Assembly: GCA_029204225.1 (NCBI GenBank)
Contig: CM055093.1
Location: 19,334,041 to 19,398,040, forward strand
DNA from: Diphasiastrum complanatum
Taxonomy: Eukaryota > Streptophyta > Lycopodiopsida > Lycopodiales > Lycopodiaceae
Direction of reading: 5' to 3'
Length of the DNA stretch: 64,000 bases
The notes under the pieces: generated by a model
Told to the model about the DNA's origin: nothing
Database searches by the model: none
What the model saw: only the letters and a program-made list of their open reading frames with translations
Position numbers and translations under genes: made by a program
Part shown: piece after piece, positions 1 to 12,741 of the stretch
Layout: every line of letters starts with the position of its first letter
Position numbering within the stretch: the stretch's first letter is position 1

Positions 1-161
1 GTGTGAGCTCTCTGTCTATACAGGGCTCAGCTGAAGCAGATCAGGCTTGATTTGATCCACTTATGATTCACAGATGGCTTGTTTGTCAGCGAGTTTGGAT
101 TCCTTTCGCAAATCCAAGTTCCTGCAAGCAAAAGCACTGCAAGTCGAAAGGAAGATTTGAA

Positions 162-2243
162 CATTTCTAAATGCAACACGATTGATGATGTCAAATGCTC
201 AACTCACCAAGAACTTTTGGGCTGAAGCTATTTCAACATCTTGCTATCTATAGAACTATTCGAGTACCAAAGCAATCGATTCAAAGACTTCCTTCAAAGC
301 TTTCTATGGCTACAAACCAAGTCTATGACACCTCTGAGTGTTTGGTTGTCTTTGCTATGTACACATTCTCTCTAGTCTGAGAAATAAGCTTGATCCTATT
401 AGCTGCAAGAGTATCTTCATTGGATACTCAACATCACACAAGGCATATAGAATTTTTGATATCGAAACAAGCTGAATCTTAGTTATTCGAGATGTCGTCT
501 TCCTCGAAGACAATTTTTTTTACTTTTACACATGGACCAATCAAAATGCTCAAATTTGAAATTTACGTAATGTAACTTTTTGAGTTCACATTTTGAGTCA
601 ACACTAAAAATGACATAACTTTTTAATAGTAAGTTTGATTTTAGCGAAGTTTGGTGCATTGGAAAGTCCTTGATGAGGATCTTCGAATGATATTTACATG
701 ACATACTTTTGAGCTACGATTGGAAAGTTATGGCAAGTCAAAGTTATTAGTGTTATAATATTTTAATAATACAAAAGAGATCTTTGCACGAATTCTTATA
801 GAGTCTTTTTGGAGCTCAAAACTCCCCTAATGATCCAGATGGTTCAACAACTAGATGGAAAGCTCGTCTAGTCATCAAAGGTTACGAACAAACCTATGGG
901 ATTGACTACTCTAAGACATATGGTCCAGTAGTAAGACTTCAATCAATTCGATCTTTATTCACCTTCGTAGATGTCGAAAATTTGGAAATACACCAGATGG
1001 ATGTTCAGACAGCCTTTTTGAATGGATATATACAAAAAAACATCTACATCTATCAACTTGAAGGCTACGTCCTTCAAGGCCAAGAACACAAAGTATGTAA
1101 CGTGCAAAAAGCTCTCTAGAGGCTAAAGCAAGCTCCAAGGACCTGATTTGATAGAATCAATCGATTCTTGTTGCAGCATGACTTCATCCCAAACTCTGCT
1201 GACTCTAATGTTTATCTCAAACATAGAGGATCAAGCTATGTCATAATAGCTCTATACGTTGATGACTCATTGATCATCAGCAATTCGAATCAGCTACTTC
1301 ATGAGTCAAAGAATCTTCTATCGAAGGAGTTCAAAATGATTGATTCAGGCCCTATGCGCTACCTTTTGGGGATCGAGATAAACATAGATAGAGCGAGGAT
1401 GAGTATCACACTAAGTCAAGAAAGGTATCTAACTAGTATACTCTACGGGTATGGCATGGAAAACTGCAAGTCAATAGACTCGCCTATGGACCTACGATTC
1501 AAACTGTCAAAGGATATGTGCCCAAAGACTGATGCAGAGAAGAAAGAGATGTTCAAATACCCCTATCAATCGATAGTCGGATTGATCATGTATGCCATGG
1601 TCTGCAATAGACCTAATCTAGCATATACAGTCAGCACATTGTCACAATTTATGTCCAATCTCTGCCTACCTCACTAGAAGGCTCTACTCAGACATTCAAG
1701 TCATTGAGCACTATGCTTTGTGTTATAATTGAAACACAGAGGATGCTTTGACATTACTTACTTATTCTAATTCTGATTGGGCTCATAATGTGGACACATG
1801 AAAATCCACTTCTTGCTATATTTGCTTTCTAGCAGGAGGACCCATATCATGGAACAATCGAAAGTAGAAATGCATTTCTTTGTCCTCCATAGAATCAGAA
1901 TATGTCACAGCTACCTCTGCAGTAAAAAAAGTCATCTGGCTCAGAAGATTGCTTCAAGATCTTATGATCATTCAAATCAGTCCAACTATTCTCTATTGCG
2001 ACAATCAGAGCTGCATTGCTCTATACCTGAACCCACGAACTCACTCTAGAATTAAACATATTGATGTTCAATTTCATTTTCTTAGAGAGAAAGTTTAGAA
2101 TAAAGATGTCAAATTAAGTTAATGTCCTACGGCCAGAATGTTGGCTGATATCTTGACTAAGCTTCTGTCAAGAGCAAAGCATGTTGCATTATGTAGCTTG
2201 CTCAATTTATTTTCAAGATCCTAGGAGTTAAGCTTAAGGGAGG
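162..2243 (+). pseudogene. Copia A: decayed Ty1/copia pol (integrase C-end, RT, RNase H)
   Basis: Decayed retrotransposon polyprotein. From about 162 to 510 the frame resembles the integrase C-terminal region (an FWAEAI-like stretch, then CKSIFIGYSTSHKAYRIF). From about 840 to 1680 it resembles copia reverse transcriptase, with MDVQTAFLNGY near 1000 and an intact catalytic YVDD box near 1255. RNase H is recognisable from about 1700 to 2160 through SIESEYV and ILYCDNQSC. Several stops (for example near 1118 and 1145) and frame changes show it cannot make protein. About 330 bases between integrase and RT (about 510-835) do not look like copia and may be a later insertion. A purine-rich tract directly before the LTR acts as the polypurine tract. 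Confidence 0.9.
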
Positions 2244-2520
2244 TGTTGGAACTAAGCATCACTCCAACTCACTAGAATTCGACTCTTTAGTATTCGCGTC
2301 ATCAAAACATGAATCATTCAAGTTTGTCTCAAATACTGAGCCCCAGTACATTATGTAAATACACACACACACTCTCTCTCTCTCTCTCTGCGATGACCTT
2401 GCAGTCTTACTCTCTAAAGTTGAACATCTGCGCAATTATCAATTGGAGCAGAAGCGAGATCGACAACGAACTCTTTGAGTTCGAGATCTTCGACTACATC
2501 CTCTTCGTTCTCCTACAACA
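2244..2520 (+). repeat. Probable 3' LTR of copia A
   Basis: It starts with TGTTGGA straight after the purine tract AAGGGAGG and ends at TCCTACAACA, giving TG...CA ends. It contains CA and CT microsatellite runs around 2355-2390. No matching 5' LTR lies in the window, so the right end is a best guess. Confidence 0.55.
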
Positions 2521-3948
2521 CTGCACTATCCAAACGCAGACCACCTCATAACTTTAGTACTTTTCAGTAACTACATTGTTTCACGCTTGTTGCCCACATA
2601 GTCATTGTAATTGCCAACCAAAAATCGGGAGCTAGAATGATAGAATTGGGTAAATCTTGATTAATAGCAAATCAAAATTCAATGGACTGAAATAAAATAT
2701 AACCAAGTATAAAATAAAACTCTTAAATGCACAACATAACTTACCAAATCATGAAACAAGAGATCCTAATGTATCTTAAAAAGTACTACTTTAATACAGT
2801 CTTGAATGTCATTACTAATTGGTAGAAAACTTGACAATATCTCATCAAACTACAATAGAAATTTGAGGAATTGATTTTAAATCTACACCGAAATAATTAT
2901 TTGTTATATAAATGTATAATGGATGGATCCAAACTTTCATTTAAGAAATATACCATAACTATGATGCATAGGAACCAAATCCAACAGCAACTGTCAAAAT
3001 TAGCTCAGGGTTGTAGCCTTGTGGAATGTTGAGCCATCTACACAGCAGATGCTCCAATTTTTGGATGCATTTATGAATGAAAGACAAAAAATGTTAGTTG
3101 CAATACATTTGTGTCCTTGTAATCTTTGTTTTCTTCTTTTCACTACATAGCTACTAATCAAAAAGTCAGATAAGGTAGTACATCAAGAGATGTAAAAAAG
3201 AGTGAGAGAAGACCTTTTTGAACTATGAAAGGGATTCAACTTGCTAACTTGCTTTAAGTTGACCAATTTGGTTGTGACAATAAAGCTTCTCGACTATCGA
3301 CAACCTCCTCTAGCCAACCACTAGTTGTCATTGGAGACTTATAAACTTATCTATACAATGGTATACCATATAAAAAATCTTTGATAGTTGCCTCGATAGC
3401 ATAACAAAAACTAGAGCACCATGAAAGCACCTAGTGTACTCTAAAAAAGAAAAAGAAAAAAAGATTAATGCTAAATAGCCCTAGCACAAAAGCATCAAGT
3501 GAACATTATGAAATAAGATGTGCTCAATATCACAAGACTCAAATTATGGAGGTTAACTTCCACCTTTAAAGGAATTCTTCTCCAACTCATTGTTAACTCC
3601 ATGACTCCTTGGTAACTTATAAGTATGCCCATTGTCTACATCTCATATAGACCATATAAAAAATCCAAGACACCCACACAATAAAAAGAGCACAACTAAA
3701 GCACTCGACCTTACTCTAGGTGAAAAGATTAATGCTAAAGCTTAGCAGCTCCACCAATAAAGTAGCAAGGACTTAGTAAGATAGAAGATGTGCCATATAC
3801 TTGTGCTGAATAAGACTCATATGAGAGAGATGAACTTACCACTAACTGCATGACCCCCTTTGTTTCTTTCGAGACGTTTTGGAAAATAGCACTGTGCATG
3901 GCCTTCAATGGGTGTCCTCGCACGTACTCACTCACTCTCTCTCACAAA
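2521..3948. other. Intergenic, no gene seen
   Basis: AT-rich sequence without a convincing reading frame. Two weakly similar stretches near 3445-3560 and 3725-3845 share phrases such as AAAGATTAATGCTAAA and may be an old direct duplication. A short minus-strand open frame at 3735-3935 has no recognisable motif. Confidence 0.6.
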
Positions 3949-3960
3949 CACACACACACA

Positions 3961-4002
<42 letters not shown>
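3949..4002. repeat. Compound (CA)n(CT)n microsatellite
   Basis: A run of CA dinucleotides passes into about 20 CT dinucleotides. It ends only a few bases from the P450 stop codon, so on the P450 transcript it would be a GA-rich start of the 3' UTR. Confidence 0.95.
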
Positions 4003-4004
<2 letters not shown>

Positions 4005-4006
<2 letters not shown>

Positions 4007-5742
4007 ATATGTCATTCTTTCGCTCATTTTGAGGAGTGTAGAGTTGGCTGTGCAGGCGTGGTGTAGCGATGGCCAGGAGAGGAGACGCTCTGCTCAGTCC
4101 CATCCCAGGATTCTCCCTCATGTCGATCTCCTCTGCTCGCTGTCCCGCTGGAAGACCCCAATCAAAGGAATGGATCAAGCTAGCCAACGTAAAGTGCACC
4201 ACTATCAACCCCATCGATAGGCCTGGGCATGCTCTTCTACCAGATCCAAACGGTAGGAGCTCAAAATGCTGCCCTCTCACGTCGATATGGTTACTCCTGA
4301 TGAAGCGCTCCGGATCAAACTCCAATGGCCTTTCCCAGACGGATGGATCCCGTCCCAATGCCCATGTGTTTACAAGCAGTCTCGTTTTTTTGGGAATATC
4401 GTACCCTGCAATGTTGCAATCTTGCATAGATTCATGGGGTAGCAGCAATGGAGTGGGAGGGTGCAGTCGGAAGGTCTCCTTCACAATTGCCTGCAAATAG
4501 GTGAGCTTGGTTGTGTCTGACTCCTGCAATTTTCGTTTGGTGCCAATTAAATCGTTGAGCTCTTGCCTAGCCTTGTCCAATACACCGGGATGCCTGAGTA
4601 TCTCGGACATCGCCCAATGCACTGTGTTTGTACATGTGCGAGTACCCGCGATGAAGATGTTCTGCATAGTCTCAAAACATGACAACCAACGCAAGACAAT
4701 TAAGTGCTGCCTTCCAACAATGTCTTTCTTCTTAGAACTACAAAAAATTAGAGGAGGTGGAAATTACCAGTATCATCGCCTTGATGGACGTGTCATTCAA
4801 GAGCTGTTGATGAGTTTTGGAGCGTTTACTTGCAAGCCACAAAAGCACGTCAAGCACGTCCGTAGGCCTACTACCTTGGTTCTCCCCCTTCACTTCTTCA
4901 TATCTTGCGATCACTTTCTTCAAAAAAGCGTCCATTTCTATGTGCAAGTTTCTCATCTTAGCATCATAGCCTTGCAAGTCTAAACATTTCAAGTATGGAA
5001 GGTAATCTCCAATATTTACAGCACCCAAGTAGGCTGACATTTGATCCCCCATACTTTTAAAGCGTTCTGCTTCTTGTCCATCATCATCGTTGAATATCCT
5101 TCTATCAATAAGAAGACGAGAAATGATGTTGTTGGACATTGTGCAGACTTTGTCCAATAAGTTTACCTCTCTATTGTGGAGATGGTCTTCAAAGATGGAT
5201 TGTAGTAGCAATGAAACTTCTTCCGATCTCACATACTTGCTCTCTTCAAGCCTCTTGACGCTCAGTAGATGTTCATTAAGGATCTTTTTCATCTGCTGGA
5301 GATAGTGATTGTATGGGGAGAATGAAACGCTTGATTGGCCATAGGCTAGAGCGTCAACTGCATTCATTCGAGGCCTCGATGCAAAATTCTTATCATGTGT
5401 GTGCAAGAAGTGCCTTGCCATTTCGGCATTAGATACCACCACAACAGGTACCAACCCCAAGCGAAGATACATGAACGATCCGTACTTATTTGCCAACCGA
5501 TGCAATGATTGATGGGGAAGCTTGCCCATGAGATGTAGATGGCCAATCAAAGGGCAAGCTGGCGGTCCTGGGGGAAGTTTTGGTCGCCTCTTCCAGAGCC
5601 ACAGTGACTTTCTATGAGAATGCAGACATAGAATTATAATTAATAGAGCAAAGATTGCAACCAATGCAGCAGCCAAGGCTTGCCCCGTCTTTGCTCCTTC
5701 GTTGCTGCTATAGGAATCATATTGTGTTGATGTTGTGCTCAT
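4005..5742 (-). CDS. Cytochrome P450, plant A-type (CYP71 clan), two exons
   Basis: Haem-thiolate monooxygenase, expected to be anchored in the ER membrane and to use electrons from NADPH-P450 reductase; substrate unknown. Exon 1 is 5742-4768, exon 2 is 4661-4005, and the 106-bp GT-AG intron falls just before the I-helix, the usual place in A-type P450s. The product has 543 residues, near family size. Seen in order: a hydrophobic anchor at about 22-42, the PPGPP hinge near 57, the I-helix AGTRT near 330, the ExxR motif ETFR at 387, PERF at 442, and haem loop FGSGRRACPG with Cys470. The acidic I-helix residue is replaced by Arg, and the C-helix WxxxR position reads LQQMK. An in-frame upstream ATG at 5823 would add 27 residues; the 5742 start is preferred because the anchor then begins early. 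There are no stops or frameshifts. The family is clear; the subfamily is not assigned. Confidence 0.93.
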
Positions 5743-5904
5743 ATCTTTCTCCTTGACAGCCAGAGTAACTAAATTCGAGAATATGACCATAGAATGGGGA
5801 GTCCGGCCAAGCTCGGCCACCAAGTGCAGATGGAAGAGCTCCTAATTGCCGAGTCTCCGTTCCTTTGTTGCTAGTGAACAGATCATGTATTCACTTTGAT
5901 CCTG

Positions 5905-5925
5905 CACTCATATATATACCCCTCC
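5905..5925 (-). promoter_or_regulatory. TATA box of the P450 gene
   Basis: Read on the minus strand, GGGGTATATATATGAG lies about 170 bases before the preferred ATG and is followed by pyrimidine-poor leader. Position and sequence fit a plant core promoter; the transcription start was not observed. Confidence 0.6.
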
Positions 5926-8900
5926 CCTCTCTCCCTGTCTCTCACATACTACAGTCATTACCTTCTCGTAACATACAATGAAATCTATGATTAATCTAAT
6001 CGTACAAGTGACGTGGTGCTGGTGGAGACCCACTTTCTGGTCCTTGATATTCATACAACTGCGGCGGTGCGCATCAAGGACAATTAGTCACACGAAGGGC
6101 GTACAAGATAAAGAAAACAGTGACTGCGACAGGTTCCGGTTTTCGTTGATGTCAAGTACAATTGAGATTCGTGAATCATTTGTACACGCAAAGAGTAGGG
6201 ACGCGAGCAAGATTAAGCAGATTAGAGTTCCTGAAACCTCCTTCAGTTTTCCCTCTAATTTCCTTTCCAATTTTTTGCATGTTTTTTGAAGTCATCTATT
6301 TTTAAAAAAATTTGACTTTCAGACCCTCCATCTCAAATTTTTTGCAGAGACAACATTAAAAATTTATTTTATCGACTCAAGACTAACTTTTATAAAGATC
6401 TACCTAAACAGAAAAAAATTTCATATGAAAATGACACTTAAAAATTTCTTGCATTTAAAAAAAGGATTCGATGAAAAATGCAGGCTCCATTCTCAATAGA
6501 TGCCTATTTTCAGAACACACTCAGATTAGTGGTAGTTTTATTTCTAATGTCTTTGCCTGGTGGAATAAACCTATTATCTCAATGACCAAAGTTTTCCATT
6601 TTGTCAACGTCACTTCATGTAAGATACTTCCGTTTTCGCACGGAAACCAGCAAAAATGTTTGTTTGCGAAGGTAAAAGAAATAGCATTCGGACGATAATT
6701 ACTTGGGATAAAGTTTATGGATGGGCTAGAAAAAAAGTTTCTGGAAATTATTTTTTATGTGCAACCGAACTAAAAGACTGCTACCGCGAATACTATACTG
6801 TATGGCATTGATAGTGCAAAGGAGGATCAGCTACAAAGATATAAAACCGAGATATAATAAAACAGGAGGTAGTGGTAGGATGTTTGAATGAATAGCATAT
6901 TCCCAGGTCCACACGAATACGTCATTTGACATCATTTCTCATTGCTTGATGCCGGAATCAGATCTTGTACGGTTTACCCAATAGACCATGGAATGACAAA
7001 GCCTTTCCATTGAACTTGCAACCACAGATTCACAGATTGCCTTTTGAAGATAAACTTTTCTATACAATTATATTTTGCCAACCTTTCGTCGGTCAAGGGG
7101 CCAAATTACGTGCGATCTTGCGGATCAAAGCTTACACCGCCCTTTCGCTTTAGAAAAACGGAAAAACCATTCCATGATATTGAAAGTGAAACTGGTTGAC
7201 GGATGAATATAGTTCTAGGGCTCTATATTGGCAAGGTAAGCATATACGAACTAACTACTACATTCTGAGAAAATGAATCAAGAAAGGAGGACGTGACTGC
7301 TACCTTGTGAATTTTATTCAAATTCAATTACACATCCGATGGGGCATAGCGACATCTAAGTTTGAAAAGGAAGAGAGCATGCTAATCTAGCAGATTAGTT
7401 AACGTTATCGGATGCATTTCCTGTTGCCCTTTTTCAATTGAGGTACAATAGATGATATCCCCATTCGTTACAAATGCCAGTGACGGTGCTAAAGTTCAAA
7501 CCATTGAAACAAATCACAATATACCGCAAGACCAAGCACACAAACTTATACAAGCCTCAAGAAAAAGGTAGATCTTTTCAGCTCACGGATCTAAATCATC
7601 CTCAAGGAAAAGGTAAATCTTGAAGCTTATGGATCTTAATCATCCTTAAGAGAAGCTAACACCGTGTATTAGATGCATGTTTGATTCTAATTTCTGATAT
7701 TTGAAACCAAATGCATATGTGGAAACATGTAAAGCAGGAACAAAATCTCCCAAAGCAGCCTGGTACGTCTGGTGTATCGCCGTCGACCGACTTTTATACC
7801 CAAACAAGGAAAAAGGCGGCCAATGGCTACGGATAATGTGACATATTATAATAGTCGCGACTGTACTGAGTACTCTACAGATAATGATTGATAGAATGTC
7901 ATATGTAATAATGCAATCGTCATTGTGATGAGATCTTTTTATGTTGCTTTGAAATTGACGCCCATAGTCCCTTTCAAAGCTTGATTTGACAACAAGCCCT
8001 TGGAACTTTGGGCTTCTACACTAAAGTGCATGGTTTTTAAAAAATGGTCAAAATGATGAGCTACAATTTATTTTAGATTCCATGAGTTAACATACTTGTA
8101 TTAGGGTGGTTCACCGGCAACCTCTTTTGAGTTATTCTCACGAAACCTGCATTTTATAGAACTTCTCAGTTTTTTGAAGACTTTTACTTATGAAAAAGGT
8201 ATATTTGCTTGTATAAAAAATCGTCATACATTTTGGGATGCCGGTTTTTGAAAAAACTTGTCAATTTCATTCCTATAGTTTGCCGATTTTTTTGAGCACT
8301 GAGTTCACCCTACGTTGCCTTGGCAAGTCTCAAATTTAGACTGGATTTCCTGATTGGTATACTAAAAACAAAAATGGGTCTTTTCCACTTTTAGGCTTCG
8401 GGTAATTTGTTTAGCGGCAAGTCCCTTTGGCTACCTTTTCTGTTGCCACCTAGTGTTTGAATGTTGGCAAATGAGCTGACGGGTGCTCTAAGGTTTTTGT
8501 TCAAGCAATTCCTTTTAAGTGGAAAGGTTAGAATTAAAATGCATTTCTTTGAAGGGAATATCGACTGTGAACGGTTGGGAAGTCTTCAAAATGTAGGCCA
8601 ACATGCCAAGGGCAACTCAACATCCCAAGGAACGTTGCCTGGCCCAAAGAATGGTTTGAGTTGCCCTTGCATGCCACAAGGTCCCTGCCATGTCATCTGC
8701 CACATAGTGCAAGCGTAGTGTGAAATGGCCCTTAGCTTGAGTTGTCACAATGTGGTAAGCAGATCGTGGCCCCAGTCAAGTTTGAAAGGATGAAAACCCA
8801 TTGCCCAGGAACTCACTTGCCAAACTTCAAAAAATGGGTGACAAGTCAAAGGGCCATACAAGAGAGACTTGTTAGTAGAATGACATCATCCCAAGTTTTA

Positions 8901-11568
8901 ATAAGTACGCGATACATCCTTCAACTTTAAAGTTGACTCTTTGCAACCTCCAATATATATAACATAATATTGGAAATTGAGATTCAGAAACATCCAACTA
9001 CTTCAAAGACTTGTCACTTTAGCATGGGGCATATGAATAGCTTGGCCCAAAGTTTGAAGTATAAACAATGGGCCAAATTGCTATCTTCCGGCCCAGAATT
9101 ATCCTTTCCATAAATTTGCAATTCAAATCCCAAACTTTCAAATTTTAGCCTTCATGTATTTTGCGATTTGGGAACTTGTAGGACCATTGGCCATGATCCA
9201 TCTAGATTCTAGATTAAAGCATCCAATTTTGTCTAGTAAATGTTTCACTAGGAATTCAATATAAGAAATGTAAACAAGTACAATATTATTATTCATTTTT
9301 TACTTCGTAATCTAAAATTCGAATGAAAGTTTTTTCCTCTATAACGTGAAATTTGGAAGAGAAGTCCTATGTGAAGATGTCGTCACATGACTCTTCATGT
9401 CAAATTTGAACACTGAAGGTTGACATGAAACTGCCATAACAAAAATTGTCTTTCGATAAAAAAAACAGTCTTAAAACTAGGCGCTTTTCTTTTACCATAC
9501 AATGTGCCTTGAAGAATTTTTTGTAATTTGTCTATCTTTGAAGACACCCAATTAAATTGATTATATTAGGGTAATACTCCATCTTTTTAAAGATATACAA
9601 ATTTTCATGATAAGATTTTAAAATTTGTTAAGGCAATATCCTTTCTTTTTTGTATTCATGATTAAGCAACTAGTGGTTGTTATATACAACTTGACAATTT
9701 TAGAGCTAAGCTCCTTAGCTGTCACAACATAGTGGTCCGGATTCCAGTCTGCACCTTTTCGCTGGCAGTTAACAACTCTACCCATACACCCCACTACGAG
9801 GGACTTAAGGCAATATTTGCACAATGCCTTAATTATATAGTATATAACACACATATTTGTAATATATAGTTTATACAGATTATGAAGTTTAGGTATATGA
9901 TGTGTTATACATACATTATCATCTAACATATACACTATAATATATTGTATTTATTATTTTATTTATTATATAGGACTTTAAAACTATATACTCTTATAGC
10001 ATTAAAGGCTAAAAGCAACACATGTACAAACACACTATGTAAACTATAGCCTTGAACGCTAAAAGCAACAATCATCAAAATTTCTTTAACATTCTCATTT
10101 GAAGAGTTTTAGCTACGTGTTAAGAGATTATTTGTTGCCTATGCCATGTGGCCATGGCCCTGCTGACCACTTGCTACATGCTAATTGCTCGATGAAATTT
10201 CCCATGGGTTGATCTCGTAGATTGTTTCGATTTTCATTTCGTTAAGTGCCACACTTAACTAGTACTGAGAAATCTACAAATATTAGGTCGGCATAGGTAC
10301 CGTTCTCTCAAGAACTACATTATTTTTGGCCATTCTTGATCACCAAAATCTTCACGATAATGAAAAAAATTTGCACAAGTCGGCTATAGTTAAATAACAA
10401 TCATTATGTATGTAATACTTAGGTAAATCAAAAAATGATCAAGAAGGCATTTCATTTGATTCATTCATAGCATTTTCGTTCTCTCCAATAAATGTAGATC
10501 GATTGTCACTTGGGCTAAATTCTATAATATTGTCATGTTTTATGTCAGTTTCTTCAAGAAACTTGACTATATCCTTGAGCTTCGACTCTTGTGAAGAGGA
10601 GAGAGGTGAATTGTGACCTCCACTTCATCTGGAATCAAAATGATCAAATATAATATAAATGCTAAATGATATTCAACTAATGTACACTTCTTGTGGCAAA
10701 ATTGGTAGTAACTTGAGAACTTAACATTTTTATAAAGTTTCATATATAATCAATCTAATCTATTTTTTAAATGGCTTTAAAAAAATTTGAAAATATCAGT
10801 ATAATGTATGAAAGTCATAATAATTGTCAAATGTATGCAAGGCCAATGTAACAAAATGCTAAATATCTTGTAAGGCTTATAAAACATGTGCCCATTTCGA
10901 TTAGTTGTAGCAAAAACATGAAAAAAAGGACAAAACAATGATATGAAATACTCCCTAGTTTTAGTAATACCAAAATTGTCAAGAAATGAAGATAGCACGA
11001 TATTTGGATCAAACCTACAAGAAGCTAAAGGCATTGCATGAAAGGAATTAAAACTAGAAAAAATATCAAATTAAATGTTTATATCAGAAGTAGCATAAGA
11101 ATTTGAGAAACTGCACATAAGAACGACATATATGATCTAAACATAAGTAGAAATAGAAAAAAACTTATAAAAAATGTTATGTTCGTCTTGAACATATATT
11201 AATACACAATCTGCTTTTATCTCCATTGCACAAGTGTCACCAACATGAATTAACAAATAAATGTGTTGCCGAATATCAGAATATTGTTGCCATGTTGTAG
11301 CTTTTATAGTTGTTAACATTGAATGAAAAGGATATTATTTCAAAATTAAATATTTCATTGCGTATATTCCTAGAGAATATCTAAAAACTACACCAAAGCC
11401 AATATAGAATTTATGCGTAGAATAGATTGGGCAGCATTGGTATATCTCATTGTTTGCACATATTCCATAAACACGATGACATTTTTTTTGGGACTTTGAC
11501 TTGAAAAAGAGTAAATTCTTTTGGTGTTTTTTAATGGTCCTAGTTTTAGGCCAAAATCATGGATTTTT
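5926..11568. other. Long intergenic region without a supported gene
   Basis: Open frames here (for example 5978-6289, 8461-8718 and 9618-9935) are short and show no domain. Sequence around 9.8-11.5 kb is strongly AT-rich. A 45-bp unit is duplicated in tandem at 7556-7600 and 7601-7644. Sequence at 9700-9810 weakly resembles a tRNA-derived SINE head on the minus strand. Otherwise nothing is recognised. Confidence 0.6.
7556..7644. repeat. Tandem duplication of a 45-bp unit
   Basis: Two adjacent copies begin CTCAAGAAAAAGG and CTCAAGGAAAAGG and both end GGATCTWAATCATC. They differ at only a handful of positions. Confidence 0.85.
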
Positions 11569-12729
11569 TTAATAAATCTCTAAATTTTGTGTCATCTTGG
11601 AGACAGATAGCAGATCCTTTCTGAGTGAGGGCACATAGAGTGCTCCTGGCAGCTCTACTTGGCCTGACAGTGTTCGTAGTAGAATCACTGCTTTGTCATT
11701 TTCGAGTTTGCGAAAGTTGATCACAATCTTCTTGTTGCAGGTTATGTGAGATGTTGCTCCTGAATCAATGACTACATCGTAGTCGTGTTCAGAGTAGCTT
11801 GTCAAAGCTTCGTCGAGTATCGTGAAAGCTTCGTCACCTCTTTCAGCTTCCTTTGATGACTTTGCAACGTTTGTCTTTTCAGCTTTGTTTTTCCTTTTTG
11901 GGTTGAATTTGCAGTCATATGCAGAATACCCTTTCTTCTTGCAGTTCATGCAAGGTATTGCTGGATTGAACCATCATTTGTTGGCCGTATGGCCTGGTTT
12001 GTGGCAGTGATCGCAGGAAGAAGATTGCTAATTCGAGGACTTCATCTTCTCGAATCTTGGCTTGTGTTTGTTCTGCTTCTTTCCTTTCGTGAAGAGAGCC
12101 TTCTCTTGATCACTGCTTCTCTCTCCTTTGTCTCTCATTAGTCTCTCATCAGTGACAAGACTGACTGTTTTGTCGAATGTCATATCTGGTAGACTTAGTA
12201 TGAGCATTCTCAGCGGTTGATAGGACGTCGGTAGAGATTTCATGAAGTACATCAGCTTTTGTGGTGCTGGGATCTGGTGCTCCTGTCCTGATGCAACGAG
12301 TTGAGCGAAGATTGTTCTGATCTTCTCAACGTGCTGATCTAACTAGTTGCCATCCCACCATATGGATTGTAGTTGATTGTGAAGGTGCATGACTGAAGCT
12401 CAGTTCTCACTTCATACTTCTGCTTTAATCTATCCCGCGCTGCATGGCTGCTTTCGCAGTCTTCAATTTGCATGAGTAGGTCTTCATTTATGGACAAAAC
12501 GATGATCGCCATTGCGCGCGCGCTCATACTTTCTGATCCATTCAGTTCTCCTTGGGTCTCCCTCTGGAGGTTGCACCTCTGAGAGCCCTTCATGAGTGTT
12601 TTGATTTTGAATTTTCAGATTCTGTAATTTCACCATCAAGACTGATTGCTATTCTGATCTGGATTGTCATAGCCATATTGTGTTGTTTGGAAGAATCACT
12701 GCTGGGATATTAGTAGTGATAACCTATAG
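11569..12729 (-). pseudogene. Copia B: gag, two zinc knuckles, protease and pre-integrase, truncated
   Basis: Minus-strand copia polyprotein relic that follows an LTR and primer site. Gag (about 12650-12030) has the UBN2-type phrase AMAIIVLSINEDLLMQIEDC and later DKTVSLVTDERLMR. Two zinc-knuckle-like stretches follow: CDHCHKPGHTANK, which lacks its last Cys, and CMNCKKKGYSAYDC, whose usual His is Tyr. The protease active site DSGATSHI is near 11750. The reading ends in a pre-integrase stretch (LYVPSLRKDLLSVSKM) at 11569, where similarity stops abruptly. There are several frameshifts and stops. It is closely related to the gag piece at 50.3-50.7 kb. Confidence 0.88.
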
Positions 12730-12741
12730 GCGCTGATACCA
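12729..12741 (-). other. Primer binding site of copia B
   Basis: On the minus strand TGGTATCAGCGCC directly follows the LTR end. It differs by one base from TGGTATCAGAGCC, the usual plant initiator-tRNA-Met primer site. Confidence 0.85.

Noticed and set aside
3949-4002. A CRISPR or satellite array
   Set aside because: Simple dinucleotide microsatellite only. No spaced repeats of CRISPR type occur anywhere in the window.
3850-4220. Plus-strand frames at 3850-4032 and 3879-4220
   Set aside because: They consist of CT-repeat translation and antisense of the P450 last exon.
4069-4983. Plus-strand frames opposite the P450
   Set aside because: They are antisense shadows of a clearly conserved P450 coding sequence.
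8461-8718. A small Cys-containing secreted peptide gene
   Set aside because: No signal peptide, no promoter evidence and no recognisable cysteine spacing; a chance frame is likely.
9700-9815. A functional tRNA gene on the minus strand
   Set aside because: No proper cloverleaf could be drawn: the anticodon stem and acceptor stem do not pair, and the B box has several mismatches.
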